A stretch of 64,000 nucleotides of DNA from Saccharina japonica (GCA_008828725.1 MEHQ01002247.1:1-64000); one strand, 5' to 3'. Numbered from the stretch's first letter, positions 45,241-55,859 are shown. Notes: a model not told the origin generated them from the sequence alone. Numbers and translations are program-made.

Positions 45241-45564
45241 GAGGGAAGTGGTGTACCCCAACGCCGGGCTCTAGCTCGTGAAGGCAGTGGTGCCTAATTC
45301 CCATCGCGAGCGGCCCCCATCTGCCGTGGCTCGTGTCTCCGTAGGCTCTCATTGCCGGGGCGAGCGATCCTTTTTCGGATCTAGTGGTACTCGCGAGTTG
45401 GATCCTCGCCAATTCCCGGATCTTGTTTACCGACCAACCTCAGCGAGTTCAATCAAAACCAACGACTGCGAACATACTTTGTATTGTTCGATCTCAAAAG
45501 CGAAAGCACCGTCCTATGCAGTCCGATTGTGCAGTATACTCCGAGCATCGAGTGCATTTCGTAC

Positions 45565-46228
45565 AGAGATGGCTCCCGGATTCGTGGGAACCGGGTACCC
45601 GGAGGCGGATACACGGAACCGTCGGTACCGGTACCGTCCCGGCTCCATTTTTATTACCCGCGGTACTGGGTATTCCGGATACCCGGGTTCCCGGGTACCC
45701 GGGCACCCGTTATTAGTTACGCTCCACGAAGTCCCCGATAGACAGCGCACAGCGCACAACGCACAGCCATCCCTACCTACCTCCATACAACACGCCATAC
45801 ACACACCAGACCCTACCAGCTACCAGCGGAATAGAGATGGCTCCCGTATTCGTGGGAATCGGGTACCCGGAGGCGGGTACCCGGAACCGTCGGTACTGGT
45901 ACCGTCCCTTTTTTTTTTTACCCGCGGTACTGCGTATCCCGGGCACCCGTGTTTCCGGGTACCAGGGTACCCGGGTTCTTTCGCATTTTTATTTATCGAG
46001 AGAGGCGAGATGAAGGCTTGTCCTCCCACCTTCCGCCTCACCACGCCTCACCACCCCGCCTGAGGACCGTTCACGCCGCTCAAACACAATAGTGGAGAAA
46101 AATGTACACGTAACCCCGGGTACCCGGGATACCAAGTACCGCGCGTACCCGGGACGGTGGTACTGGTCAAATCCCACTGAAGGCGGCACTAGTCCCGGTT
46201 CCAATTTTTGAATCCGGGAGCCCTCTCT
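45565..46228. repeat. GGTACCCGG-rich repeat, two direct units and one inverted
   Basis: Unit 1 (45,565-45,712) and unit 2 (45,833-45,980) both run agagatggctccc, attcgtgggaa, cgggtacccggaggcg, ggaaccgtcggtac and cccgcggtact. A shorter, diverged unit in reverse orientation is at about 46,108-46,228. Overlapping frames on both strands (45,278-46,063 plus and others) are products of the repeat. Confidence 0.85.
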
Positions 46229-46229
46229 A

Positions 46230-46505
46230 ATTTCGTACCCCGAGTATATCGTCGTATGAGAGTACTGGCGGCCTGAATACTCGGAGTACTTCAAGTATGA
46301 GCAGTACTGAAGCCTCACATACTTGGAGTACAAGGACTACCCGCAGTATCGGACCCCGAAATACTCCGAGTACAAGCAGTATATCGAGAGTGTTGATACA
46401 CGAAATACTCTGAGTGCGAGCAGTATATCCCGGAGTATTGAACCCTGAAAAACTTTGTGAGTACACGAAGTACCTGAAGTATTTTATATCCAATAATACT
46501 CCTTA
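46230..46505. repeat. GAGTACT-rich degenerate tandem repeat
   Basis: Phrases such as atactc.gagtac and gcagtat recur at about 40-45 bp intervals with high divergence. Many are self-complementary (GAGTACTC). Frames on the minus strand (46,227-46,530) reflect this. Confidence 0.75.
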
Positions 46506-46738
46506 CTTTACTCCAAGGTACCCGGAGCATCTGTGCAACATTGAAGACAACGAGGAACTACCCCTGAGCCCGCGGGAAAAACGCCGGACAAAGACTTGAA
46601 ATTTGTTTTCAGGACTGGGGACTACTGTCTACTGTATACTGTAGCAATGCGAATGATACTCATTCGATTGCGATACTAACACTGGACAAAAATTGCTCGA
46701 TACTATATGGCCCTTTCTCAACACCTTATTTTTTAGTA

Positions 46739-47905
46739 AGACCGGAGACTAGCAACGCGAATGCTACTCATTCGATTGCGATGCTAACACAATGACACTA
46801 TTATAATCCATACCGGACAAACATAATCAGGTGCCATTTATTCCGGTTTTACTCGAACGCGATATTTTCATATATATTTAACCTGCTACTGCATTTCGAC
46901 AGATTCATACCCTTAGGGTTGGCCATGTCCGAGGAATGGTCCGCCGGTGACATCTTGGGTTTGGCATCCACACCCAGCTCGGTCTCGGCATCCTTGCATA
47001 CACCCGGGCAGCGTCTGTTACGAGCGGGCGGCAACCCCCTCCCACTGTCTCCGCAATCGCCCAGCCTGCTACCGGGCGGACGCAAATGCACATGAGCGCT
47101 GTGTTTGGTTGGCATTTCGGTAATTGGGGAGGTCCGGCTGTATACTACATACTGGGTGTGCGGGCAACGCACCTCGTCCTGCAACGGCTGATTTCCCAAT
47201 CAGGAAATCGTCCGTGTCAGACAACACCGTGGCCGACGCAGCCGGTGGTTGGACACGTCAATTGACGAACCTGGTTGCATAAGGCTGTAGACAGACATTC
47301 AGCTAAGGTTTAGATCGCTCGGGAGAAAGTTTCGCGTGCAATAACAACACACTTGTACATGCATTGCCCGTGCAATAAAGCCGCATTGGTTACGTGCATT
47401 ATTGACGAAATCGAGTCGTCGGGACCAGGCCAAGAATAACCGAAAGCATTGTTTTCGGGTTTTGTTCCCGAAGTAACTTTTGGGGTACGGGTGCGTCTTT
47501 TGTATTTTGTACATAATGTTATGCCCGTGCACGCAAAATACACGACAACATGTACCGGTGCTGTAGGCTGACGACGCAGGACACTAAGTCGACTGCGGGG
47601 CTGGGGGGGGTGAGACGTGATAAGGGGCAACTCGTAAATCACAAGGTGAAGAATACGTCTCTCCCTTCTACTTCGGCGAAACAAACTAATAAATGGAGAC
47701 AAGTGTCGAATCACTTATTTCTATATTCGACTGCCGTGGTTGAAGACGTGGTAGGTCGAACGTCTGCCGCAGGATGCGTCCTAAATCTCGATCGCACGGA
47801 AAAATAAACTGCATCATTATGAACGGTGATAAACATTAACTGGGAACACAGACTATTTTAAACAAAACATATCGGTGACGTCCATGATTATACGTGTTTC
47901 AGCTG
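46739..47905 (+). repeat. Diverged inverted duplication, left arm outer part
   Basis: Reverse complement aligns with 57,957-59,581. Terminal block agaccggagactagcaac; then cattcgattgcgat.ctaacac, gcaccat..ttccggtttt, gggttggccatgtccga, ccgccggtgacatc, and a CCYCT-encoding patch (VCCYCTRNFL on minus at about 47,340; KVCCYCTQTFL on plus at 58,710). Frames here (46,849-47,199 and 47,299-47,532 minus) match the other arm only in pieces, so any original gene is decayed in at least one arm. The arm is cut at 47,905 by the LINE. Confidence 0.82.
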
Positions 47906-48035
47906 GCCTGCCCCGACCTAGGGGTGGGCCGGAGTCCGTCTGGACCTACGACGGTCCACGGGTGGCCACACGAGCACGAGCCACGGTAGAGAGGAACCCC
48001 GTGCGGTCTGGTAGGTAAACTGCTGACTGCGCGGG

Positions 48036-48242
48036 GTGGTATCGATGGTTTTTATTTTCAACCCCGATGCCAAGGAGTTCATTCCAAAAGCAGAGGGGGA
48101 GCATCGCCACAGCGGAGAGCGAATTGCGTGCAGCTTGGGGAGAGGAGAGGCTGGGCATCGCGTGGGTAAGCAAAAACCCCTACAGCGAGGACGCGAGTGT
48201 CGGGGTTGGGATGGGCTGGGACGGCTGAACCCAGCCATATGA
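48036..48242 (+). CDS. Short upstream frame in LINE leader, doubtful
   Basis: A 68-codon frame (MVSMVFIFNPDAKEF...GRLNPAI) in the same reading frame as the main ORF, ended by TGA 48,240 and followed by TAG 48,264 before the main frame opens. It has no ORF1-like domain. It may be a uORF or a remnant. Confidence 0.2.
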   Translation: MVSMVFIFNPDAKEFIPKAEGEHRHSGERIACSLGRGEAGHRVGKQKPLQRGRECRGWDGLGRLNPAI

Positions 48243-48371
48243 AAAGGAAGGCATGCACCGGGCTAGAAAACAGAGAACCTACATCACGATAAAAGGAAAA
48301 ATACAGAGAAAACAAAAAAGAAAAGGAGGAGGGGTCGGACCGCGCGTCGGCTAGCAAAGTTTGCAGCACGC

Positions 48372-51300
48372 GTGGCCCGAGCGAGACAGCAGGAGGCGCG
48401 TTTAGTGGTAGCTACCTACAATGTGCGGACCCTGGCTGTAAAAGGGAGAAACGGGTATGGGCGTGCCGAGTGCGTGCTGGCGAAGGCCAGACAAATTGGC
48501 TGTGACTTCATCGGTCTGCAGGAAACAAGGAGACCTGGGAAAACTGACTTCTCTGCAGCAGGATACCGGGTCTTCTGCTCTGGCCAAGATGACACGGAAG
48601 GCAGGCAAGGATTATATGGGGTTGGTCTGACAGTGAAGGAAACGATATGCCGTAAGTCTGTTTATACTCACCAGTTGATTGATGAACGCCTCATGTCTAT
48701 GCGCTTCGAGTTGACTGGTGAAAGCGTTGCTGTTAACCTAGTAGTTGCCTATGCCCCAACGGAAGCCAGCCTTAACACACAGCTGAAAGAGGATTTCTGG
48801 AAGAAGTTGGGACATATGGTCGAACAGATTCCAACGAAGGAATGTTTGTTCGTACTGGTAGACGCAAACGCACGGACTGGAAAGAGAATGGATGGGTGTG
48901 GAGACGGTAGGGTACTTGGAGCATACGGACGTGATGAGCTCAACAGTAACGGTAAACGCTTGCTGGCATTCGCTTCAGACAACAAGCTCGCTCTGACGAA
49001 CACGTTTTTCAGCACACGTAAGGGTGGAATATCCCATACGTTCAATGGTATTAGCAGCCGCAACGACCAAAAGCGGATTGACTATATCTTGACTCGCCAA
49101 GCACACCGATCTCGCGTATGTGATGTGAAGGTCCACCCTCAGCCTCCGCCCCCAGCCAGGGCGGATTCAGACCATAATATCGTATACGCGATGGTCCGCC
49201 TCAGCGGTCGTTTTGCACCTAACCGACACGTGCGAACGAAAAACGAAATCCGGCCCTTCGATCGACAAAAGTTTAGGTCTGACGGAGATTGCAGGCGGCG
49301 AGTAATGACGCGGATCCTCTCCAAGCTTCCTTTCCTACCCCCGCAACCGAACAGCATATCTGAAATGGCCGAATCATTTGCCGACATAATTCTTGATGCA
49401 GTAGCGAAAGAAGTACCACCCCCGCCACGTCGCACACACAAACTCGGGTGGTGCGAGAACGCTCAAACCGCAGCCGCCTTCAAAATAGCATGGGATGCGA
49501 GGGATGACGCCCGACGATCCATGCGTATTCAGAAGGACAAAACTGCGTGGAAGACGCTGAGGACGGCGTGCGCGAATCTGCGAGGGGTGATTGACGCAGG
49601 ATTACATGCCTACTTCGAAGAGTATCTCGCTGAAACAGAGAGACTCCTGGCTGCCAACGATCAACGGGGCTTCTACAAGCACCTGAAGGGCACGGTGGGG
49701 TTGGACGGTCGAAAAGCGAGAAGCGAACAGTTCATCATGGACGAGGATGGCACGCTACTAAGGGACAAGGTGCGCATTCTTGAACGTTGGGCGGGGTTTT
49801 TCGGCACTCTTTTGACCGCGAAATCGCCTAATCTTGACCCAACCATCAGCGCCCTATTTCCACAGCTACCGTTGGCACCATCGCTTGGAGATGAACCGAC
49901 CATGGATGACATGACCGCGATAGTCCGGGGTATGCCAAACTGGAAAGCGGTCGGACCAGATTCCCTTCCGGCCGAGTTGCTGAAACTGGACCACCCCGAA
50001 TTCATCCGGTACCTACACAACTTGCTTGTCAATGTGTGGAAAACGGGTGACGTCCCCCAGCAATGGAAAGATGCGACCATTAAGGTCCTTCATAAAAAGA
50101 AAGATCGATCCGATTGCAACAACTACCGAGGGATTTCACTTGTTGGCCATTCAGGCAAAGTATTGCTGAAAATGGTCGCGTCACGTCTCAGCAATTACTG
50201 CGAGGCCGAAGGGATACTCCCCGAGGAACAGTGCGGCTTTCGCCCAGCACGATCAACAGTCGACATGCTATTCGTCGTGTGTCGACTGCAAGAACTCGGA
50301 CGAGCCAAACAAATCCCGCTGTATATGTGCTTCATTGACCTGCAGAAGGCTTATGACTCCGTCGACCGAGAGTTGTTGTGGGTGGTGCTTGCACGCTTCG
50401 GCATACCAGAGAGGATGTTGACGGTTATCCGCCAATTCCACGAAGGCATGCGAGCTCGCGTGCGTACGGATGACGGTGAGCACTCTGAATGGTTCGATGT
50501 CACTCAGGGACTGCGGCAAGGATGTGTGCTGTCACCGCTTTTGTTCAATGTCTTCTTCGCTGCTGTGATACACGCCGTACTGATACGCTTCAGTGAGGAC
50601 CCAGACATCTTGAGGGACCTGGTTCACCTCGAGGAGGACCTCGGGGCGGACGGAGTGAGGGAGGACCCACTAGCACGTGTACGGAGAGCAATATGGGGTA
50701 TGCTGTACGCCGACGATGCAGGCGTTGTGCCTAAATCGGCGGAAGGGCTTGCGAAGATAATGACCGTTAATGTGACCGTTTTCGAAGCAGCTGGTCTCAT
50801 CGTATCCGAAAAGAAAACGGAGACTATGCTACTGCGGACACCAAACCAGGCACTCCGGACCTCACCGCTCCTCATCGAAGCAGCGGGCCAGAGGTATAAA
50901 CAGACAATGCAGTGTTTGTACCTTGGCGGTCTTATCGTCGCAAACGCGGACATTATGCCAGAGATCAAACGACGCATTCGACTCGCATGGGCATGCTACA
51001 ATCGGTTCAAGCGGGAGCTGTACGATATGGAGGATGCCCCGTTCACTCTAAAGGTGCGCATGCTAAAGGCCGAGGTGATGGAGACACTGCTGTACGGGTG
51101 TGTGACGTGGACCCTTGGCCAGGAGCACTTCGCTGAGCTCCGAACGGCACACCACAAATTCCTCCTACGGCTCATTGGTTTCCAGCGCCGACAACGCACC
51201 GACCATCTCATGTCGTACGCCAAGGCTCTCAAGAAGGCACAATGCGAGAGCGTTGAGACGACCATCCGCAAACGACGCCTCCTCTTTGCGGGGGGCGTAC

Positions 51301-51698
51301 AGCGCACGACCAATGAGCGGCTGACCAGGCGGGTAATGCTTGGGACGATCGCCGGTGGGACGAACCCGGGGCCTGGCCGACCAGAAAAGAACTGGGCACA
51401 ATGTCTAGCAGATGACCTCAGGGTTTTACGAGCGACAGAGGGCTCCACAGAAAGCTCCCCTTTACTGTTTGGAGCAGAGACGGTACTATGGCCGAGGGCG
51501 GCTAAAAAGAGGGGGGTGTGGTATCGGGGGGTTGGCGAGGCGGCGGACCATTTCATGGCGAGGTGGCACAGGGCCGAAGCGGAGAGGAGCTGGCTACGGC
51601 ATACAGCTGAGGACGCCAAGAGAGGCGACCAGGAGAGGGGGGGGGGGGCAGGGGCGGCCGTACTGATACAGCTGTCGACGAATGCAGAAACTAAATGA
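48372..51698 (+). CDS. LINE ORF: AP endonuclease plus reverse transcriptase
   Basis: 1,108 codons without a stop. Residues ~12-270 form an endonuclease/exonuclease/phosphatase fold: ATYNVRTL (15-22), catalytic QE at 50-51, AYAP 127-130, DAN 164-166, RIDYIL 235-240 and SDH 266-268; this enzyme nicks target DNA. Residues ~515-825 are the reverse transcriptase, which copies the element RNA at the nick: NYRGISL 584-590, CGFRPARST 621-629, FIDLQKAYDS with D656, GLRQGCVLSPLLF 713-725 and the YADD box 779-782. The C-terminal part has GRPEKNW (1002-1008), common in RTE-like elements. There is no RNase H or zinc knuckle. All catalytic residues looked for are present. Oddly, the frame is open from 48,267 but has no ATG before residue 108; position 48,372 is GTG, so initiation is non-AUG or the start codon has mutated. 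Confidence 0.93.
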   Translation: MARARQQEARLVVATYNVRTLAVKGRNGYGRAECVLAKARQIGCDFIGLQETRRPGKTDFSAAGYRVFCSGQDDTEGRQGLYGVGLTVKETICRKSVYTHQLIDERLMSMRFELTGESVAVNLVVAYAPTEASLNTQLKEDFWKKLGHMVEQIPTKECLFVLVDANARTGKRMDGCGDGRVLGAYGRDELNSNGKRLLAFASDNKLALTNTFFSTRKGGISHTFNGISSRNDQKRIDYILTRQAHRSRVCDVKVHPQPPPPARADSDHNIVYAMVRLSGRFAPNRHVRTKNEIRPFDRQKFRSDGDCRRRVMTRILSKLPFLPPQPNSISEMAESFADIILDAVAKEVPPPPRRTHKLGWCENAQTAAAFKIAWDARDDARRSMRIQKDKTAWKTLRTACANLRGVIDAGLHAYFEEYLAETERLLAANDQRGFYKHLKGTVGLDGRKARSEQFIMDEDGTLLRDKVRILERWAGFFGTLLTAKSPNLDPTISALFPQLPLAPSLGDEPTMDDMTAIVRGMPNWKAVGPDSLPAELLKLDHPEFIRYLHNLLVNVWKTGDVPQQWKDATIKVLHKKKDRSDCNNYRGISLVGHSGKVLLKMVASRLSNYCEAEGILPEEQCGFRPARSTVDMLFVVCRLQELGRAKQIPLYMCFIDLQKAYDSVDRELLWVVLARFGIPERMLTVIRQFHEGMRARVRTDDGEHSEWFDVTQGLRQGCVLSPLLFNVFFAAVIHAVLIRFSEDPDILRDLVHLEEDLGADGVREDPLARVRRAIWGMLYADDAGVVPKSAEGLAKIMTVNVTVFEAAGLIVSEKKTETMLLRTPNQALRTSPLLIEAAGQRYKQTMQCLYLGGLIVANADIMPEIKRRIRLAWACYNRFKRELYDMEDAPFTLKVRMLKAEVMETLLYGCVTWTLGQEHFAELRTAHHKFLLRLIGFQRRQRTDHLMSYAKALKKAQCESVETTIRKRRLLFAGGVQRTTNERLTRRVMLGTIAGGTNPGPGRPEKNWAQCLADDLRVLRATEGSTESSPLLFGAETVLWPRAAKKRGVWYRGVGEAADHFMARWHRAEAERSWLRHTAEDAKRGDQERGGGAGAAVLIQLSTNAETK

Positions 51699-53983
51699 TA
51701 GATCGTGTGGCCAGATATCGGCTCGACTAGTCCTTGAATTCTATTATTTGTTTCCGTTGATGTGTTCACTGGGGGGGGCGCGGCAGAGGTAGTATCGACT
51801 CTTGACACCGTTTTGTTTTTAGAGTGGGAATGAGATGGCAGAAGATGTGACATGGTCCCCGTATCAGTTTTTTATTGCAGAAACGGGAACTTGTTGTTAC
51901 CATCGCCTTGAGCTTGCCTTGATAACAATTTTTCTCTTTTCCTCTCTCCTGTCTTCTTTCTTGCTTTTTTTGCCTTGTTTCTCCCTTTGTTTCCACCCTA
52001 TGCCGGTGTCTCTCTCTTTTTGCGTGTTCCCTCGCCCGTGCAGCAGTTATCTGTTCCTCTTGGGCACGTGAGCTTTTCGTCTAGGGGCGCTTCTGGCGCT
52101 TCTGGCGCTTCTGTCTCCCTGCGTCATTTGTATTCTGTTTTATTTCAGAACTTTTTTTTATTTGTCTTTTTTGTTCTTATTTTTTTGTTTGGCTCGTGTC
52201 GCTGTGTTCTCGTACCCGGTACGTTACGCATCTCACTTGCTTTACCCATTAATTTGCGTTTATTTTTATTTGGTTATTCTCTGTTTCACAGTCTGTGACC
52301 ACAGAATTTGTATCTCTCTAGGATTGGGAATCAGGACAGGCACTGGGTGTACTGATGTGGTTGAGTAGAAAGAACGTGTTTAATGTGAAGACAACAACAA
52401 CAACAAGCTGACTACTTGCTTATTTATTTGTTGACAACGGGAATTTTCTCGCTGTTCAATTACCAACACTATTATAGGGGTGGCGCCTTTTATTCTGAGC
52501 GCCTCGCACGAGAAGCGTTTTATCTCAACCAAAATGCAACTGACGCCCATGATGAAAGTTCATTCGCGGATCGATCTCAACTCGCACTTGCATGATATAG
52601 TTTCAAACCTGATATACGAGAACCCTTCAGATTGAGGGAAGTAGCCAGTAGTTACTCCCTTACGAAGCTCAAGCGGTCCCAACCTATCGCCTTGGAAGCA
52701 ACAAAAGTGAAACTCCTACTTATAACACCGTGATATGGGTCTATGTTAGTACTCTATAAAAACAAATTGGCCGCGACAATAGAACTAACAAACTCGAGGT
52801 TCACGGGAGGCAAAACACGTATGTGCGCGACTACTGTATACCACAACAACCACGTATTCCATGGTGTAAACCAGGTTGTATCAGGCACGGAGATTGGTGG
52901 GGGTCGAATCCCATTTTGTGAACAATTTCGACCGTTGAATCCATGACAACACCGATATGTCTCTGATTTTTCATACATTAATGTTACAGTAGAATTGAAC
53001 CAAACATATAACTGGTTTATCCCATATTAGGTCGGATCCTACAGGTAATTGCGGCACATCTTTACACAAACAAACTACTGTGCTACTGTAATCGATTTCG
53101 AAATGTGTTGTTTTGTTTGTTGTGGCCATCGTGGTTAGTGCGCCACGGTGATTTGTGTGCGATGGACTACCTTCCGCTGTAATGGCCAAAACGCCACGGC
53201 GAGCATATCACCGCACTAACCGAGCTTTGAAATACTCTTACCTGGAATATATTGCCAAGAGTTTTAAAAGGTACATTTTGAATACGTTCAACTCCAACCG
53301 GCCCCCTTTGCATAGATTCAAATGTTCCTAAGTTCGGTGCCAGATGCTACCATTCTGTCACTACAATGAGGGAGATAAAGCCATACAGCTTCATGCATCT
53401 CCTCGTTGTGATTAGTTAAGGTGTCGTCCGAGCATTGATAGCCCGCTATGAAAAAAACAAGGTTGAATGTTTGTCGAGGGGAAAGTCACACGATGGAGTC
53501 GATATGGTTTTACCGGCTCCTTCGACGGCGATAAATATGGAGATGGAGACACGCACCAGATCTGGTACTTCCTGACGCCATCACGTGTGAACATGCAGTA
53601 CGTCAAACGTCTACGGTATACTCGGATAGGTGAAGGGTGGAACATCAGCGAGGAAGCTAGACTCTCACGGCTTCGCCTAATCCTCTGGTGGCAGCTCTGT
53701 TACGGCGTTTGCGTCCATACGCTTCTTTTCGAGTTCCAATACCCCGCACACACGTTTACGGTGTTTATATACAGTAGCTAGAAACGAAAGCAAAACCTGA
53801 TAAACTTCAATTCAAAATATATTTCTGTAGCGTTTCCTCACAACACAAGCGTTGCGCTGAAAAAAACAAAAAAAAAATTAAATATGAAGTACCGGTCACA
53901 TGTGTGTGATCAACCTGTGTACTAGTTGTCAAGGTGCTGGGCTCGGCGGGCACATGTGAAAGTTCTTCATCGTTGATCTCCAC

Positions 53984-54304
53984 ATGTCTTCGACGTATTG
54001 GTCAGAAGGGGAAATACAGCTGTACACCGGGTTTCGGATTTACTTCCAAACATGTGATGGTTATAGCGTTTCATATAGTACCATATTCGCATCGGCCACG
54101 CCTAGTCAATCGGGGTTGCTGTGTTACCGAGTAACCATAAGTGTCTCGGAATTACCGCACACTCTAAAGAGACGCACAATACCGCTTCCGGATGGTACGA
54201 TACGACTCGTAGTGTTATTTGGATACGGGATAGAACGTCGGTATGACACAAGCTATTCAAGGGTTGGTGGTGCCACCGGAGTCCTTGAAAGCCGTCACGA
54301 ATGA
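53984..54304 (+). CDS. Unrecognised 106-codon frame, doubtful
   Basis: Begins MSSTYWSEGEIQLYTGF and ends GATGVLESRHE. It is rich in Ser, Thr, Tyr and Arg, with alternating hydrophobic residues suggesting beta structure. I recognise no family. It lies in the left arm of the inverted duplication in a stretch where the right arm has diverged, so comparison does not help. Confidence 0.2.
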   Translation: MSSTYWSEGEIQLYTGFRIYFQTCDGYSVSYSTIFASATPSQSGLLCYRVTISVSELPHTLKRRTIPLPDGTIRLVVLFGYGIERRYDTSYSRVGGATGVLESRHE

Positions 54305-54589
54305 GAACACTCCTACCCGTTCGATGATGGGGCTATGTCATACCCACACACCGCATACCAGTCGACATTGTGTATGTACTTCGACAGTACCATATCATTT
54401 ATAGGTAGAGTATATAATATATTGTCACCAACCGTGGCAGTTTTGTGAGGGATGTTCTAATTACCATACTTTTAGGTACAGCGTCGACGGCGTGCATTTT
54501 GTTACAGCGTCCATGATTTGTCGCGCTCCTTGCCGCGGCATGCCGCAGACGCTGCCACAACAAGCAACGATCCCCTGTCTTCGCGAGGT

Positions 54590-54845
54590 CCACGATCAGA
54601 ACAACGGAAGGTGTCGCAGGAATAAGCACGGCATGTAACGCCGCTAGTGTCGAGGCATATGTTCTGACGAATGTCGCAGCGATTGTCCCGGGAAACGACG
54701 CCGGAAGTGACGCGAAACGTAGCGCGGCATGTGTTGCGACAGGTGTCGCGGCGAGTGTTGCTGCGTGTGTCGCGGCAAATCCCGTCACAAGTGTCGTGAA
54801 TAGTAATCTGGGTCGTGTCGTTGCACGTAGTCTGCTCAGCTTGGC
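54590..54845 (-). repeat. ~12-bp minisatellite, left copy
   Basis: Degenerate units of gtgtcgcggcaa type repeat about every 12 bp. On the minus strand they read as CRDTCRNTCR-like text. An inverted counterpart lies at 55,860-56,040 in the other arm. Confidence 0.7.
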
Positions 54846-55027
54846 AAGTCATATTAATCCATCAACGTGCACCCCACGATAGTGAATTTCAATTGAGGTT
54901 TTCTCGCAAATTTAAACCCCATAGACACACCACACAGTGGCAGTAGTAACTCGCTACTCACGCTATCGTATATTCTACCGCCCTGGTTCCGGTCATTGCC
55001 GTCGAATCATCTGCCGATTCAACATAG

Positions 55028-55249
55028 ATGAAAACATGGGCTAGCCCACCTGCAGCTAACGCTGTCGTCAGACAAGAAGCCCCGCCCCCCTACGCGCGCC
55101 CAGAAGGCGCTACCACCGAGACGACAACACCAAAGGCGGTGACACTGCCCCTCCAGCTTTTCCCTAAGGCGTTTGATCCCTCGCCGAGCTTGGGGCGGCT
55201 GTCTCTCACGCACTACCCTTACGGAGTGCCGCCTCCTCCGCGGATATAG
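55028..55249 (+). CDS. Pro-rich frame in spacer of inverted duplication, doubtful
   Basis: 73 codons, MKTWASPPAANAVV...GVPPPPRI. Pro-rich at both ends and GC-rich compared with the arms. No recognised domain. It could be one exon of a gene shared with 55,357-55,818, which follows on the same strand. A 117-codon antisense frame overlaps. Confidence 0.22.
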   Translation: MKTWASPPAANAVVRQEAPPPYARPEGATTETTTPKAVTLPLQLFPKAFDPSPSLGRLSLTHYPYGVPPPPRI

Positions 55250-55356
55250 TTGTCGTTGCCTGTCCGTCAACTGCCCCCCTCGCGGCCGTTTCTCGGCCGG
55301 TTGTTGTTGATGGAGGAGTAAGTGTAAACGCATTTCTCGCCGAAATCTGCACCCGC

Positions 55357-55818
55357 ATGCCTCCGTCCACAAGTAACCGTCGCCGAAGCCGCTACCGCTC
55401 CTCTAGGTCTGGCGGTCGCACTTCTCCAAACGTCCCATTCCCGCCGGCGGGTATAGCGCGGCGCCAAATCCCCTCCCTGTATGTGGTTCGAGAGAACTGG
55501 TCAGGTCGGAAATACTTTGCCGTGGATGGTGTTGATCACCGTGGGTTCCACCTTGGCAACAACCACCGCCTCGTTGAACTGGCGGTGGCAGTGCCCCTTC
55601 ATGTCGGAGTCAATAAGCGTGACAATGAGCGCTATATTCTCCGCCAGGACGGCCCTGAGCCGGTGCTGCTATCAGTTGTTCCAAAGCAGAGTCTGTTGGC
55701 ATATGGCTTACCACTGGCTAGGTTTCGGGTTAGGGTTAGGGTCGGACGGTCTGCTTCAGGAGCCACATCACGAAACGTCCGTACTTTCCACCATGCAGGG
55801 GTGCACATCGATGAATAA
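55357..55818 (+). CDS. Basic-N-terminus frame in spacer, unrecognised
   Basis: 153 codons. The first ~25 residues are Arg/Ser-rich (MPPSTSNRRRSRYRSSRSGG). The next ~100 have balanced, protein-like composition (SLYVVRENWSGRKYFAVDG, VPLHVGVNKRDNERYILR). The frame then runs through a short TTAGGG-type repeat (55,727-55,742, encoding RVRVRV) and may truly end or splice before it. It lies between the two arms of the inverted duplication, outside the duplicated DNA. No family recognised; the basic leader could bind nucleic acid, which is speculation. Confidence 0.3.
   Translation: MPPSTSNRRRSRYRSSRSGGRTSPNVPFPPAGIARRQIPSLYVVRENWSGRKYFAVDGVDHRGFHLGNNHRLVELAVAVPLHVGVNKRDNERYILRQDGPEPVLLSVVPKQSLLAYGLPLARFRVRVRVGRSASGATSRNVRTFHHAGVHIDE
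55727..55742. repeat. Short interstitial TTAGGG-type repeat
   Basis: gggttagggttagggt, about 2.5 units of the vertebrate-type telomere repeat that brown algae also use. Too short to show a former chromosome end. Confidence 0.6.
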
Positions 55819-55859
55819 GAGTAGCTTACCAATCCCAGAAGAGTACCTGCGCCCACACG

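Larger units (their letters stand above)
47906..52405 (+). mobile_element. Non-LTR retrotransposon (LINE, RTE-like), ~4.5 kb
   Basis: Bounded by agctg at 47,901-47,905 and 52,406-52,410, a probable 5-bp target-site duplication. The body has a GC-rich 5' leader (to ~48,370), one long ORF, a pyrimidine-rich 3' untranslated region (51,699-52,390), and a 3' tail of CAA triplets (acaacaacaacaacaa at 52,391-52,406) instead of poly-A. Short tandem-repeat tails are typical of RTE-clade LINEs. It interrupts the left arm of the inverted duplication; the right arm at 57,945-57,970 is continuous across the equivalent point. Confidence 0.9.
52406..54860 (+). repeat. Diverged inverted duplication, left arm inner part
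   Basis: Continues the left arm after the LINE. Reverse complement aligns with 57,957 down to about 55,845. Landmarks are tatagg.gtggcgcc, ctcgcacgaga, cacggtgttat, a block with aacctggtt.acaccatgg..ta, atcgcacacaaatcaccgt, and a frame (53,467-53,781) whose IWYFLTPSRVN...EFQYPAHTFTVF matches minus 56,560-56,780 (LVLPDNITRE...KFRYPAQALTVF). Substitutions are many, so the duplication is old. An unrecognised plus frame at 53,984-54,304 (106 codons) has no clear partner. Confidence 0.78.

Noticed and set aside
45278..46063. 261-codon plus-strand frame
   Set aside because: It spans the GGTACCCGG repeat units; the translated sequence repeats only because the DNA repeats, and all strands are open there.
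50996..51853. 285-codon minus-strand frame
   Set aside because: Antisense shadow of the LINE reverse-transcriptase ORF, which has all expected motifs on the plus strand.
55727..55742. Telomere or chromosome end
   Set aside because: Only about 2.5 TTAGGG-type units, flanked by ordinary sequence on both sides.
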